This document shows, one piece after another, positions 11,143-25,281 of a stretch of DNA of 64,000 bases; positions within the stretch are counted from its first letter, which is position 1; each line of letters begins with the position of its first letter. The translations under genes and the position numbers were made by a program. The stretch lies in the NCBI GenBank assembly GCA_004154925.1, contig QJNS01000051.1:62001-126000 (forward strand). Direction: 5' to 3'. Below the pieces are notes generated by a model. That model was not told where the DNA came from. It saw only the letters and a list, made by a program, of their open reading frames with translations, and did no database searches. Origin of the DNA: Monosporascus cannonballus. Its lineage: Eukaryota > Ascomycota > Sordariomycetes > Xylariales.

Positions 11143-12409
11143 AGATTTTAAACCGTTTAAAAACCGCAGATTTAAGTTTAAATATTTTTAAGTGCGAATT
11201 TGCCGTAAAAACGACAAAATATCTTAAATTTATTATAAACGCCGAAAAGGGAATACGAATACATCCCGAAATATTAAGCGCGATTAAAAAGTAGAAAATT
11301 CCTAAAACATTTAAAGAAATCCGAAATTGCCTAAGGTTTGTAAATTTTTACAGCAACTTTATAATTTATTATACAAATATATTAATATTTTTAATAATCT
11401 TAACCTAGAAAAAGTTTTTATTCCGTTAAAAGATAAAAATTATTATTCGAACATTTTAAAAATATGTTTATAACGCAATAAACTTTAAAGTAATAGAATT
11501 TTGAAAAATTATAATATTAAAAGTAAATTATTTCAAAGTAATAAATGGAATTTATTTATCCTAAGTTAATAAATTAAAATTATTACGGCCGGTTATTTAT
11601 TATTTTAAGAAATTAAATCTCGTTAAACTTAATTATAAAACAAATAATAAAAGGTTTTAATTATCATAAATTATTTAAAAACGTAAAATATGAAATTATA
11701 TAACGTAATAAACCTTTTTAAAATTATTACCGATTATAAAAACCTAAAATATTTCATAATTATTAAACAATTAAATAAACGTTAAATAAAATAATTAAAA
11801 GAATTATCTTGTTTTCATTTTTATTTTAAATTCCATATCGGCCGTTTAAATATTAAGGTTAATATACTTTTATATAAAATATAAAATATGTTTAAAGGGG
11901 AAAATAATAGCCGGAAAATTTTACGAAAGTTTTAATTAATAAAAAATAAATAATTATTTATAATATTTACGAAATTTTAGAAATACGCCCAAAATATAAT
12001 AACGGTTAATAATAATAAACTTAAAATTAACGTATTATTTCGAAAAATATAAATATTTTAATATTACGAAAATTTCTTAAAACTTTAGCACATAATGTTA
12101 AAATATAATAAAAATTATAACCGTATTATTAAGATTACTATAAAAATATAAGGTAATTATTTTGCGGAATTAAAGCTATTAATATTAATTACAAAATATA
12201 TTTTGGATATTAAGGGTTTTTTTTAATTTCGGAAACGCCTTTAAATCCTAAATTAGGAACAATTTAAAATAGCTTTAAAATAAAGTATTTAAGATTTATA
12301 TATAATAAATTACCTAAACAAAAAGATTATTATAACAGTACTTTCAAAAAGTTTTTTTCAACCGGGTATATATTATATAATAAGGTAGTTTAACGAATTT
12401 TACGACGTA

Positions 12410-12680
12410 TGCGGCTATAAAAATATATAAAAAAATAAAAAAAAGTTATTAAAGTTATTTCCGGTTCACGAACAATTTTATAACAAATTCCCGATCGATT
12501 TTATAACCAATTTATTAACCATTTATAAATACGATTTATATTTTTTAATAATTATAATAAACCGATTATTTAAGATAATAATTTTAAAAATAATATATAC
12601 GATAAACATAAGAATATATACGGAATTATTTATAAAAATATATTAAAAATTTTATACCTTTTTAAGGTTATTATAAATAA
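12410..12680 (+). pseudogene. Integrase zinc-finger and core start, RIP-inactivated
   Basis: Follows RT in the Gypsy order but in another frame, so at least one frameshift separates them. A zinc-finger Cys (CGYKN) is followed by LKLFPVHEQFYNKFPIDFI, matching the consensus PLPVPE.PW..IS.DFI, then NRLFK for the consensus DRLTK. The first catalytic Asp is still readable (IDFI) whereas the DRLTK Asp has become Asn. Confidence 0.75.
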
Positions 12681-15057
12681 TAAAAATATTAATTAAATAA
12701 ATAAATGCTAAATTAAATTTTATAAATTAATAAGGATGAAATCCCGTTTTTTTACCGTATATTATTTAACAATGAATAATATTACGAAAAGAATTAATTA
12801 AAATATTAATTTATTAACGAAATTTTATAATATATTTACAATAAAAATAAAATCAGCTTTTTCCGGGGGCGATATTTATAATTAATAAACGAAATATAAT
12901 TTTAATAAAATTAAGGTTTTTTTTACGGATATTATATTAACTATATTTGTTAAATAAAAAATAATTTAATAATTATGAAAGTATTACGTACAAAAACGGA
13001 AGATTTCGTTAAAAAATGCGGAAAAATATAGAATTCGCTTAAATTTCAATAGCGGCAATTTAGTATATCTAAGAAAAAATAATAAATAAATATTATTTTT
13101 TATTAAAGAATACGAAATTAATAATTAAATTCAATTATTTTTAAGAGTTGTTAATATTTTCTGGTCGTTAAAGATTTTAACGTAATTTTAAGCAAAATAT
13201 TAAAGAATTAAAATAATTAATTTTTAGATAATCATATAAAATATATTTAAAAAAACATATAATTATTTTTACATTTATTCATTAAGTCGTACAAATTATA
13301 CCTTTTTATTATTTTAAATTAACGTAAATACGTAATTTCTTTTTATTTCATAAAAAAACAATAAACCGGAATTTAAAATCGAAAATATTTTTAACGCCCG
13401 ACCAAAAAAGTAAAAAAAGGTTTTATACGCCAAATCCAAGTAAAAAATTAAATTATATAAATTTAATTTAAATAACGTTTGGAAAATTTGCAAATACGGC
13501 GGCTTTATAATAATTCAAAAAACTATACGGTAATATAGCTATTAATAATAAGCCCCAAATTTAACGTATTATCCGAAAGGAGATAAGTAAAAATCCAGAC
13601 CAAAAATACCGGCCGGACGGCATATAAGCTATATAAGAAATTTAGGGAAATTATTTAAAAACAGCCTTATATATTTTGCAAATAAACGTAAAAATAAAAT
13701 TTCCGTTATTTACGAATAAAACATATTAAAAAACAATTAAAAAGTATAAAATTAATATGCCGGTTACGAAATTATTTAATTATTTTTATAAATTTATAAA
13801 TTTAATAATTTATTTTACGAATTTATAACGTTAATATTACGCAGAAATTAAGTGCCTAAAGCGCGTAATTATTTGGCCTTATTTTTATTAAATTTCGGAA
13901 AAATCGGAATTTTTTCTTTAATCGTATAAATTACGATTACGAAATTTTCGAAAACGTTAATAATTATTAATTTAATTTATAACGTAAATTAATATACGGC
14001 ATAAAAAAACGCGGTAATATCGCAATAAAAGCTAATATAACGAGATTTTTTAGTTTTATACTAAATAAGTTTTTTATTACGATAAACGGGAAAATCGGCA
14101 AAACTAATAACTTAATTTATATATAAATAACGTATAAATTAAAAACTAAAAACGTAAATTTACTTCGGAACGAATAACGTACGAAAATTTAAAGCGTAAA
14201 CGTAAGGTTTCGGCACCCGCCCTTTTTAAATACGGATAACCGTTAAACTAAGGTTAATATCAAAAAAATAATATAAAAAGTACGTAAAAAACGAATTTAC
14301 TAGGATTTCGATATTCGTAATTAAAAACAATCTTATAAAACGTATTAATTATTTGATAAAATTCGAGAATATTTTCAAAATATAGAAAAATTACGTAAAA
14401 AGCGTATATTAACAAAAATCAAAAAAGTATTTATTTCGGGATATTTATAATTACAATTAACGTAAACCTGATAACAGGCCGCCTTTTTGCCTATAATAAT
14501 AAGTACTGTAGGAATAATAAAAAAATAACGTATAAACAAATTATATACCCTATTAATTTAAATAAAATATATCCGAGTTTTTAGCAAAATAAATTATACA
14601 GGTAAAATGGGGCATATTACGAATATAACCGAGATATTCGTCCAAGATAATATAAATACGTAATATACGAAAAACTTTAACGGATTCCGATTAATTAAAG
14701 GGGCCCGAAACCGTAAAAACGTCCTTTTTGCGGAATATTTTCGCATTATTATAACGTATTAATTAAATTTTAAACCGTTACGGAATAACGTACAAAAATA
14801 TTATGATAAATATTAATAAAAGTTAATTTATCGAATAAAATTATTATTATGGGAAATAAATATATAATAAAAAAAACGTAAGCGCATTTTTATATATAAG
14901 CCTTTTTAGCGTATAATTAACTTATAATCAATTACTTAAATTAAGCCTGGTTCGGAAATGGACAAATTTCCGAATTTCCAATTAATAAGAAATTAAGAAT
15001 TAACGCAATTATTGATCTTACGATAAATTAACCCCTTTTAAGAAAAATGGGGGGTAA

Positions 15058-15245
15058 TATGATAAGGCTATATAGAACCCTATTATGAAGTACCGGACAA
15101 ACGCCGCTACCAAATACTATTAGCGTAGCGCCTTATATGCGAACACATAAAACTGTATTTTCATCTTCTCTTTCTTTTCTCTTTAGCTAGAAAATAAACT
15201 CTCATTGGCAACTGATTGCAGACCGCTCAGGTGAAGCCTTTTACA
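15058..15245 (+). repeat. 3' LTR (188 bp)
   Basis: Starts TATGATAAGGCTA, a G-to-A mutated version of the 5' LTR start, and ends CCTTTTACA before CGAAT. Its second half (CATTGGCAACTGATTGCAG) keeps CA and TG intact where the 5' LTR is mutated, so the two LTRs were hit on complementary portions. Confidence 0.9.
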
Positions 15246-15250
15246 CGAAT

Positions 15251-15861
15251 TCTTTTAATAATTTGAAAAATTACCTTTATATTAGTAAAACCAATTTTAA
15301 TATCATTAAAGATATTTCTTTACTTGAAATAATGGTCGATTTTGCAAATATTCTTTTAAAATATAAATGTGTTATTTTAAATACTGCTAAAGTTATGAAC
15401 CGTAATATTAGTTTTAATTTAGATAAACATACCTGAATATACATTATAACCTTTTATATTTATGAAATATTGATTAACCTTATTTTTAATACAGTCTTTT
15501 AAACTATAAAATTCAAGAATTGAAATAAGCGTCTTTATAGATACAATGATATTGTACGCTTCATTATTTTTATAAATGTCATTTATACGTTTTACTGTAT
15601 TTCGGACTAATTGAAGCATAATATTTTATAGAGATTTTAAACGTATTTTAAATAAGAACGGAATTAATTTTCTTAATAATCTTTTTAAAAAGCATACATT
15701 TCATTAGATTTAGCACGAATTTAGATAAAATAAACAGCCGAACTATTTTTTCTAAGAATTCTTTTCTTTTCTCAATAATTACTAAAACGTTAGCAGGCTA
15801 GTTTAACTTTCGTTGATTTAAGAAAAGAATCATGTTATTAAACGAAAACCAATTTTTAAAC
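15251..15861. other. AT-rich decayed DNA
   Basis: Flank of the element. A 66-codon minus-strand frame at 15419-15619 is protein-like in composition but matches nothing I know and has no intact neighbours. It may be another relic frame. Confidence 0.4.
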
Positions 15862-16875
15862 TTTAATAAAAAGAAAATTATTTTTTTTATCCAGAATTAA
15901 CTTTGTTAGCCGTAACATATTTTCCAGCAAAATAAAATTTAATAAGCATTACGTTATTATTTACTACAATGTCGGGGAGCAAATCCCAGGTTTTGCCAAT
16001 ACTAAGAACCTTATAACCTCGGAAAGATTAATGGGATATTCCGTTCTAATTGATAGAGTTCTGAAAGAACTAACTTATGAATCTATCGATAAAAAATAAT
16101 TTTATTAACACCAAAATTGGTAATAAGGTTTTCGCTATTATTAACTTAGATTCCTAATATTGAGCTTATAACTTTACTGATAAAAATAGTTTTATTAATA
16201 CGAACAATTTTAGCAGTAATTATTTCCTTGTCGACGAAATTATTAAATGAAAACCTTTCGAAAACGACGTTATTTTTATCGTTTTAACAGTTAATATTAC
16301 TAAAACCGGAGCGATTAAAACTTAATTTATAAACTATCGTAAATATTGATTTCCTCCTAGAACATGATATATCTTTAACGAAATTTATCTCATTTTTCTT
16401 TTTAAATATTATGCTATCGGCGTCTTTAAACATAAAATGATTATTACATTTTTTCGCCAAAATATAAAACTTCTCCTTTTCCTTATATCTGTTACATATT
16501 GTAAATTGAAAATTTTAACGTTATTATTTCCCTATACACGATATATTTATTTGAAATTTCAATTTGTATATTTTTTTAAAAAAAAGTATAACGCAATTAT
16601 GGGAATTAATACAAATTTTATTATTGTAGTTACAATCATCTGTTTTCGTTTCGCTTACGTTACCTTTATTTCGTATATCCATAAATTCTTTGAATTTAAA
16701 TTTCGAGTTTTTTGAGACTCAAATATATAAGTCTCCCAGAAAGGTTTTTCGAATTCATTTACTAGGTAATATAGGAAATCTATACGGTCGAACGTTTTCA
16801 AATAATAAAGTAAATAAACAGTTTATCAAATTTAACGCTAAAAAGGGTTCACAAAATGCGCGATTACTGATTTAA
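15862..16875 (+). pseudogene. RIP-decayed coding relic of unknown family
   Basis: A plus-strand frame is open from about 15862 to 16099, including NVGEQIPGFANTK and SERLMGYSVLIDRVLKEL. After a one-base shift a second frame continues to 16715, broken by TAA and TGA stops at places that would fit Gln or Trp. A third, overlapping frame (16690-16875) continues with SPRKVFRIHLLGNIGNLYG. Together about 330 codons of former protein. I do not recognise it, and no Gypsy motif is visible. It could be a DNA transposon gene or a RIP-killed host gene copy. Confidence 0.4.
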
Positions 16876-18465
16876 TTTAGAAGGTATTAAAAATTAAAGA
16901 AAGAAGAACAAAAGAATTTAAAAAGAAACCGCTCTTAAAAAAGTACATTTTTTGATATCGTCGATGGTCCTCTACTAATAACGTAGAAACTCCTAAAAAA
17001 ACAATTTTCGTTTCTGATTATTTATAATTTATAATATGATTATTAGTAGATTTCCTGGACATAATATATAATAAAGGTATTGTATAAATATATATTATTA
17101 AAAATGAATTATTTAACTAATATAAATAATAGTTTCTATGAAAATTCGCCGGATTTATCAAGAGGAAAATATAATTATATATTTGTCGTTTAAAGGCATA
17201 ATTGTATGGCGGTAAATTGAGCATCTTTTTGATATCGGACCAGCCAGTTAACCAGATATTTTTTTCGCACTCGGCGACCGCCTTATTAACTTTAATTCAA
17301 AAGTTTTTTTAAAGCGTCATTTACCGTCCGCAAAATTTGAATATATTTTTTAAACGAAATATATAACGGATAATTTCTTTCTATATTAGTGAATATTGTT
17401 TTTAACGATACCATTAATCTTTAACTTTTATTTATTAACAATTACGGCTATAAGGCCTAATTTAAACCTTTTCTTATTAAACGGGTTTTTTCTAACTTTT
17501 TTTAAGAAAACTCTATTATCGAAGCGATGAACTAATTCTTCCGTCTATAATAACATTTTAATTAATAAACCTGGGTTTATTTTTTGTTTTTAATAAATTA
17601 AAAGATTTGGCTCGGACATATAATTAGTTCCGCTAAAATTAATATAAAATACAATATTTTCAAACTAATTCAAAATCTAGCGTTTCGTTTTCATGATATC
17701 TACGAAAGATATAATAATTATCGTATATTCAATAATATATATCTTAATAAAATTCGACAATTGAACATTCATTTGAAGGTAGTATTTTTATAAAATCTAT
17801 TACTTCATTTACAATTACAATTTCTTTTTCTTTTCTGAAATACACCGTCGACCTTAATTAAAATCAACTATTAATCTATTCAGTAATTTACTTATTATAA
17901 GTTCTAAAGAATTATTCAAAAATATTATAGGCTAAATATTGTATTTTTTATAGAGCTTTAAGGCCGTTAACAGAATCAAAAAGTATTGTGATTTTTTTAT
18001 CTAATTTTTTCTTTCTGATAAATCGTCGGTTTATAAATAATATACCGATAAAAATGTACCTTGATTATTAAAACGTTAAAATTTTCGTGCTATAAACCAG
18101 AGACAAAGTTTATATTTTTATTACTAAGAAATTTAATTCCTACTATATAATTTATAATTATAATATTTTTAATATTATAATTACGTAATGGTTAATTATA
18201 TCTCGTAAATGATATAATATTCATATTGTTCCTATTACTAAATTTATACAAAACTTTATATGTATTTCCAAAATATTATATATTAATATATTTCCAGAAA
18301 GTCTTGTAGTATTATTTGGAACATACATATAATAAATGCTATAATTATCATTAAATAAGACGCTTTATATAAAAAATAACATAATTGTTTTCTCTCTATG
18401 TATTTTTGATAATTTAATGTTTTCGATTAAAAGGATAAAAATTAAAATATTTAAAAATTTTATAA
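16876..18465. mobile_element. RIP-decayed sequence, unassigned
   Basis: AT-rich, CpG-retaining DNA with fragments of apparent coding composition, for example around 17210-17560. No motif allows a family call. It lies between the relic frame and the LTR at 18466. Confidence 0.35.
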
Positions 18466-18857
18466 TGATAACCGCTAAGCGGTTTAACAAATTATTGAGG
18501 CTTAGTTGAACGGATTAATGTTAGCAAAAATAGTATAGGATTTTAAATAATATATATAATAACTGGTTACTTTTTTTAATACCAAATTTTTTTGGGTTAA
18601 AAGAATATTATTATAAATTACAGTCAGTTAAATATATGTGAAAAATACCCGCATATACCTGATATGTGGCTTAAATTCCTTACAGAGTTTAACCTTTTAA
18701 GTTTGTGGAATTTCTTAATTTTTTGCACAACTTAATAGATTTAAAACATTAAATCCTTTAAAAAGTTTAAATTTGTGAGGTCATATAGCTAATGTCGAAT
18801 TTAATTATTTTGTATTTGGACTACCTTTAGGCCCGCTAAATGTATTAAGTTATAATA
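18466..18857 (-). repeat. LTR, left (3') copy
   Basis: On the plus strand it begins TGATAACCGCTAAGCGGTTT, the reverse of the family's LTR end (other copies read TATAACGGCTAA), and ends GTTATAATA, the reverse of the TGTTATGAC-type start. The start is uncertain by a few bases. Confidence 0.6.
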
Positions 18858-20221
18858 CGATGTTTTGTTAAAGTTTTTACTTTCGATAATCGTTATAAAA
18901 TATTTTTAATTTCTAATATATTATAATTAATCCATTTAAAATGTTTCCTATACATGTGAATATTAATTTCTTTTTTATTAAAACGAATTATTGCTTTACG
19001 TTGTATTATGTTTTTTGCTTTTATTATTAAAAATACTATAAGGTCTTTCGCTATTTCGAAGCCTATATCTAATATATTTCGTAATAACTGTTTTTATGAC
19101 ATTTTGAGGTCATCTAAAATTAAACATAAGAAATTTCTTAATTAAATCAACCTTTTAAAACGTAAGATATGACCGATACGAAAAACATTACGTGTTGTTG
19201 TTAACAAATTATACCGTTCTCAAAAATAACCGCGAACTTTCTATGGTCGGCGTGTAGAAATATTTTATGGTAATATTAAAAATGTTAAAGCGATAAAAAT
19301 AGTTGATACGTTTGAAGCGGAAATAAAAATAATAATAGTCTAAAAAACCGTTTTAACGCCCGTTATAACTCTTATCAAATAGGTTAACTTTAATATTGCT
19401 AATTAATGAATTTTTAATTTATTTAATTTATAAAATACTTGTCATATTATTGATAAAACTTCTTTGATAAGTAGTAGATATATATAAGGATCTTTACAGA
19501 TTTTTCATCATTTTCGCAATCTAGGTAATGTTGGTATTTAATTAAATATTAGGTAAATTTAGGTTCTTTTATCCTAAAAGTTCTCTTTGCTTTCTCTATA
19601 AGTTTATTGTTCATTTTTGTATAGTTGTTTTTTTTATAAAATTTATTGATATTTATGGTTAAGTTAAAAAGAAATATAAAAAACTAAATAGGATTATATT
19701 TTCAGTAAATGATTTAGTTTATAATTGTGTTAAAATGTTTTTATTATAGTTTTATAGATTAATATATTTAAAATAGACCTTTTATTAGGTTGTTTTATTT
19801 AAATAATTTTAATAACCATGCAAAATATTGCCCTTTTTTAAAAAGTTATTTTGTTTACTTTTTTTAATTGCTGTATTTACAAATTGGTTAGTATATAAAT
19901 ACTTATTTTAATTTAATTTTTTATATGATGATTTAAGTGATTTCCACCTAAATATTACATTGGCGTTAGTAAGTTGATTATATATATTTTAATAAATATG
20001 GAACATAAGATTAGAATTTGTATTTATTAAAGGTATTGTGAAAGTTGCATTATATTTAATATTATATACATATTATATTAAAAATATCTCTTTTATTCTA
20101 TGATTCTATTTCTAATTAATAAAATGTCGTAAATACGTTTTCAGCTTTTATTCAGCTTTTTCGTTTATTTATTTATTTACGGTTTATTTTCATTTAATAA
20201 TTTAATTTTTAACTCGATTTA

Positions 20222-20355
20222 TGTTACGGCCTTGTCTACAGTAACGGCTCTAGTATGTATATACAGCTATAAGCAATAGGATGGTCGCCACAATTGCGAT
20301 CATTCCACCGGTCTCCTTTCCTGGTGGCGCAACGGTAAAAGATACAACTGTTACA
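20222..20355 (+). repeat. Small TG...CA insertion (solo-LTR-like), copy 2, with target duplication
   Basis: A 134-bp relative of 3404-3549. It starts TGTTACGGCC, ends ACTGTTACA, and is flanked by a perfect 5-bp duplication ATTTA (20217-20221 and 20356-20360). TG...CA ends plus a 5-bp duplication are the hallmark of LTR retrotransposon integration, so a solo LTR of a short-LTR element is the best reading. It sits inside the decayed element at 18466-25281 and is much less mutated than that host. Confidence 0.75.
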
Positions 20356-23300
20356 ATTTATATTATAAAAGTCTACTAAAATTTAGAAATACACGTAATT
20401 TCTTTCTTAGAAATGATTTTATATCATAATTTATATATACTAAAAATATTTTTGAAAAGACATAAACTATTCTTTCGATATTAAAAGCGTGTAATGTTTT
20501 GAAAATAAAAAGGGTTTTTCAAATTAATCGATAAGTTGGAACATATCATGATAATATATATTTTTATTAAATACTGAAAAAAGTGAAATTTTATAATAGT
20601 TTAAACCTCAGTAATACTTAAGATTTTCTGCGAAAATTAAATTATTATATTTTACTTAAGATATAAAAGTTATATTATTCTCGATATTTTTAAATTATTA
20701 TTTTTATTTAAAAAGTATAATGCCTTTAAAAATAGTTTTTAAGATTTTTAAATTTCTAAATATTCTCAAACTGAATATTTATATATATAATATATTCGTT
20801 TTATGCGGTGTTTTTCTAGGATTTATAACCTTTTCCATTTATTATTTTTAATTAGTTTTTATTATGGTTTTAAGTATTTCGATTTAAATTATAAAATATA
20901 ATCTGTATTATGATAATTTAATATAATACCAAATAATTTTTTAATATTAGGTTAAACATATTACGATTAACTCTTATTAATTATCTTTGAAAACTTCATT
21001 TTTCACTTTAAGTATTTAATGTATTAACCTTTCATGTTCTATATATCATTAATAATGAAATAGAAATTCAATACTTTTCTTACGAATTTAATATATAGTT
21101 TCGTAAGTAATTAAAATATAATATCGGGCAAAAGGTTTAATAATTTAGGCGAATTATAATCTTATAAAGGCTATTGTAAGAAATTATTTAAAGTATTAAA
21201 AAACTATATTAATAGGTATACATTCTTTAACTACAATAACGTAATTAAATTCTGTTTCTTGGATTTATATACAAAGGTAATGTACTGTAATTTAATTTAA
21301 TTATTACTATTTAATTTTAGATTTACTACATAATAGAAAGTATTAACTTGTTAAATTAATGAAACGTATTAAATATTTTGAAAATAATACTAATATTTCA
21401 TTACGTATATTTGTATTTTTCTGAAATACTTCTTTTATTTATAACGTTTATTTAAATTTTTAATAAAAACGTTTAAAAATATAATAACTTTATTAGGTGT
21501 TAAGATAAATTATATTTAATAATTAATAAATTTAAAAAAAATTCTTTATTATAATATTTTATAATTATATATATTTACGAGGTTTTTACACAGTACTATA
21601 ATATAATTTAAAAAATTAATATGCCTCAAATCTTTTAATCTTTTTTATGAAATTAATTTCTTTCTATTGTATTTAAGACTCTGGCGTTTTACACAATCGA
21701 AAACGTTTTATAAATGTATTTTAGGTATTTCTTTTCCGTTTTAATATCAGTAGAAATAGAGTTACAATAGTAGATTTAACTATGACGACATATTTTGTTT
21801 AAATGAATAATTTATTATTCATTCAAAGATATTGATAAATTTCTAAATGATCTTAATATAATTCAATATATAAAGAATTTGTAGTTTATTTTTAAATTAT
21901 TTTTTATTTTTAAAATTTCTATTATGAATACAATTTTAAGTATTCTTGAAGTCGAATTTTACATATTTTTCAGTTTTATTATATCTCTTTCGTATTTTAG
22001 AAAGTGATGATCGTAATACTGTTTAATTACTCGCAATATTCTGTAAATACTAAGCATTTTTATGATATACTAAATTTAAGGTTATTCAAACGTAAGTTAA
22101 ATAATTTAATATATTATTTTTATAATTGATTCTTGAAATTAGTCTCAAATAGATACAATATATTTCGTTAAAATTATATATGAAATAAAACGTTATAAAT
22201 CAACATTTTTTAAAAATTATTTCCTAATTTTATTTATTATATTCCAACACTTTGATATTTACATCATTTATAGGAACAATTTCATTTATAATCTTATAAC
22301 AATATGCTATTTAAATATTTTTATTTTTAGCAATATTGTTTTACGAAGTTATATAGTTCTGAAAACCTATTTTAATAAAAATAGTAATACGTCGTTTTCT
22401 CCTTCATATTTACTTTTTTATACTTTATTTCTTTCAGTCATAAAACATTTATGGTATTTTTATACATATATTCGTTATTACTTCCTATCTACTATTTTAC
22501 TATTAATTTCTACTTCATAAATCGAATATCAAAATAAGGTTACTTTGATTTGTTTTTTATTAATAAAAGCTTAGTATTAACAGATTTATACTAATTTTCA
22601 AGTTGTATCGGAATTTTGTAATAAAACGAAAACGAAATTAATTATTTAACATCGCTTATGAATAGAAATTTCAAAATAATTAAGTCCGTGTGAAACCTTT
22701 TCGTTATGGTTAAGGAAATCTGGATTTTTAGTATTTATAATGAAATAAAATTTAAATTTATATTTTCTTAATAATATACATTCTTTACACATATCCAATG
22801 AAATATAGTTTGCCCTTAAATTCTGTAATGCATTATTATAATATATTAATACAATTCGATATATACTTCTATTGTAATACAAGTATTAACGGTTTTAAAT
22901 TTTACGCTTAAATTCCTTTTGAGTAGTTTCGCTTAATATCTTCAAGTTGGGTAATTTTATAATTCTGTTTTCATAATGCTTTTTCAATTTCTTTTTAAAT
23001 TCGCCTACGTTCCCCTGTACTTTTTTTTAATAATACATTAAATTGATACATTTGTTATCCTTGCTTTATTATCTATTTTTCAAAATCTATTAATTTATTT
23101 TAATTAATTTCAATTTTCTTATTTTATTAAAAAAATCTATCTATTGTTATAGATCATCATATCCGATTATATATTTTATAATTTATTATTTTTCAAATGG
23201 ATTTGTTATTGAAATTGCCCAATTCCTTTTTTAAAACTCTCTTTTTTTAAACCATGTAATAACTATTAATTAAGAGTAAACGTTTATGCCAGTAGTTTAA

Positions 23301-23929
23301 CTAGACATTTTACGATTTACTAAGTTAAACTTTTTAATGATAAATAATTATATTAATTATAAATGAACAAGATATTTTAATTAGTATTTTATTAATTGAT
23401 TCTACAACGCCATTTATTTATCTATATGTCTTTATAATGTAAAAATTCAAAAATATTAATCTGACCATTTATTTATTCTTTGATTTCTAATTTAATTAAA
23501 AAAGTTCAATACTTTTTCACATATACGTATCATATATTAATAAATAATTATATTTTATTTCTTAAAAACTAAGCATTTTCTTCATGTCCAATATATAATA
23601 TATATTTTACTGTATTAATTTAAAATTTCAAAATCAGTATGTTTTCTTTATTGGTGATATTCTTTTACGTATTTTCTTAACACATATTTTTATTATTCTA
23701 ACGGTCATGAAATTAATATATTAGTCGTTAGTTTTTCGCGTTAAAGCTTTTTTTATAATGATTTTATTTTGGATCAGATTAGGATTATCTTCATAATTCT
23801 TTCGTTGTTTTTTCATATTTTCTTCAAATCGCTTTGTAAATATTTGGATATAATTATCTTATCATACTTTTTTAGGTAAAAAAAATTTATAAACCCTATG
23901 CTCCTTTTTTTATAATTATGATATTTGAC

Positions 23930-24400
23930 CTGGTTCCGATTTTTCTTATATATAGCCTTAAGCTCTATAGGTCCGGATATAGCATTATGCGAAATGTCAT
24001 TATATCGAGAAAATCTGTCTCAATTCCGGGTTTATTGTTGTAATTGTTTTTAATCTTTTTAATACGCTAAATATATTATTTGTTATTAATTTGTATTGTT
24101 ATCGCGATAGAAATCAATAAAAATTCAAATTGGTTAAGTTAACAAAATTTGTTTTAAGGTTTTTTATAGCGCCGAAAAACTTAGCTATTAATCCTTTTTG
24201 TTTTCAATTTAACTTTAACGCTAGTCAATTAAACATACTACCGTAATTAAATGCTAAGACTTTTTATCGTAACTTTTAGATTTGTATTTCGGCTTTTATT
24301 TTTTCGTTGATTATTCTTCAAGTTTTTATTAATATTTAACCGACTTACGTGAAATCGGTAAATATTCGTACCATGTTTAGATTTTATTTTTCAATAATTC
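23930..24400 (-). pseudogene. Decayed gag remnant
   Basis: On the minus strand this matches 57000-57420 of the element at 55944, including the shared string AGTTACGATAAAAAG and the following GGTTAATAGCTAA-like stretch. The zinc-knuckle site that reads CYNC in the other copy is YHNY here: both Cys codons went TGT to TAT, so even the knuckle is destroyed. Gag would form the virus-like particle. Confidence 0.55.
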
Positions 24401-24881
24401 AAATAATTCATTGTTACAATATATTTAAATTATATACACGTATATTTTAAAAATTATCTCTTGAGAAATTTTATTGCTACGCAAGTATAATAAGACGAAT
24501 AAATAAATACCTAAAATATCTTAGATATTATATAAAAAATATTGATGGTTTTATAAAATTGCTCAGGATTAATTTAAGATTAAAAGGTTTTAAAACATTT
24601 TTTTAAATTTAATACAGTTTAACAAAATGATTTAACTTCTTTTCAGAAAATTTTTAATATTTAGAGTTTTACTTTAATTTAGAATTTTCCTTCTTAACGT
24701 AGGCAAATCGTACGTTTAAAATATTTAATATCCCAAAGAATTGTTTCTAAAATATATAAAACTATTATTCTTTATTATTTAAATTTATATCCTTTTTGAA
24801 ATTCGGTAAATCGGCTTTTAACTAGTGAAAATACTATTGACAATATTATTTTAAGTCCAAAAACGTTATTAAATAAAACTT

Positions 24882-25281
24882 TGTAACGTATAATATTTAA
24901 AACATTAACAAAGTCTTAAGTATTAGTGATACGAGTTTATATTAATAAAAGTATCCAAAGATTTTAAATAATAAATATAATAATTAGTTATTTTCGTAAT
25001 AATAAAAACGTTCTAGCTACAGTAATGTTATTATAAATTACTTTATTTAAAGGTTTTAAAATAAAAAAAGCATATATTTTGTTTCTATCTGAAATTGCTT
25101 TAAGGTCTTATTTTTCAAGTCTTTTTAACTTTGTTAATCCTTTAACATAATTCAACAAATTTAAGGCGTTAAGGTCTTTAAAAGCTTTAAGCTAATTATG
25201 TAACTTATTTTATATCGAGTTTATTTATTTTCTTCTCCCAATTGTCTTTAGGCTCCCTAAGCTTTTCCAGTCGTCATAATA
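24882..25281 (-). repeat. LTR, right (5') copy
   Basis: Plus-strand reading starts TGTAACGTATAATATT, contains ATACGAGTTTATATTAATA (the conserved CGTACGAGTTTATATT core of all LTRs here), and ends GTCGTCATAATA. A 61-codon frame over its right edge is chance. Confidence 0.65.

Larger units (their letters stand above)
8346..15245 (+). mobile_element. Complete Ty3/Gypsy LTR retrotransposon, RIP-inactivated
   Basis: A 6.9-kb element bounded by two 188-bp LTRs with TG...CA ends and a 5-bp target duplication CGAAT (8341-8345 and 15246-15250). Order on the plus strand is LTR, decayed gag region, reverse transcriptase (10438-11142), RNase H region, integrase (12410-12680), a purine-rich tract AAGAAAAATGGGGGG just before the 3' LTR (polypurine primer site), then LTR. 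RT before integrase gives Ty3/Gypsy rather than Copia. The inside is saturated with TA and stops, while the LTRs keep long unmutated stretches. Confidence 0.9.
18466..25281 (-). mobile_element. Ty3/Gypsy element in minus orientation, heavily RIPed
   Basis: Two related LTRs in the same (minus) sense, 18466-18857 and 24882-25281, lie 6.8 kb apart, the same span as the better preserved elements here. The right-hand end inside it (23930-24400, minus) aligns with the gag region of the element at 55944-62893, which places gag next to the 5' LTR as required. The interior is otherwise unreadable. I found no matching target duplication, so the two LTRs could belong to separate events. Confidence 0.65.

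Noticed and set aside
20310..20355. TGGCGCAACGGTA resembles a tRNA A box
   Set aside because: No acceptor, anticodon or T arm follows within tRNA distance; it lies at the end of the LTR-like unit.
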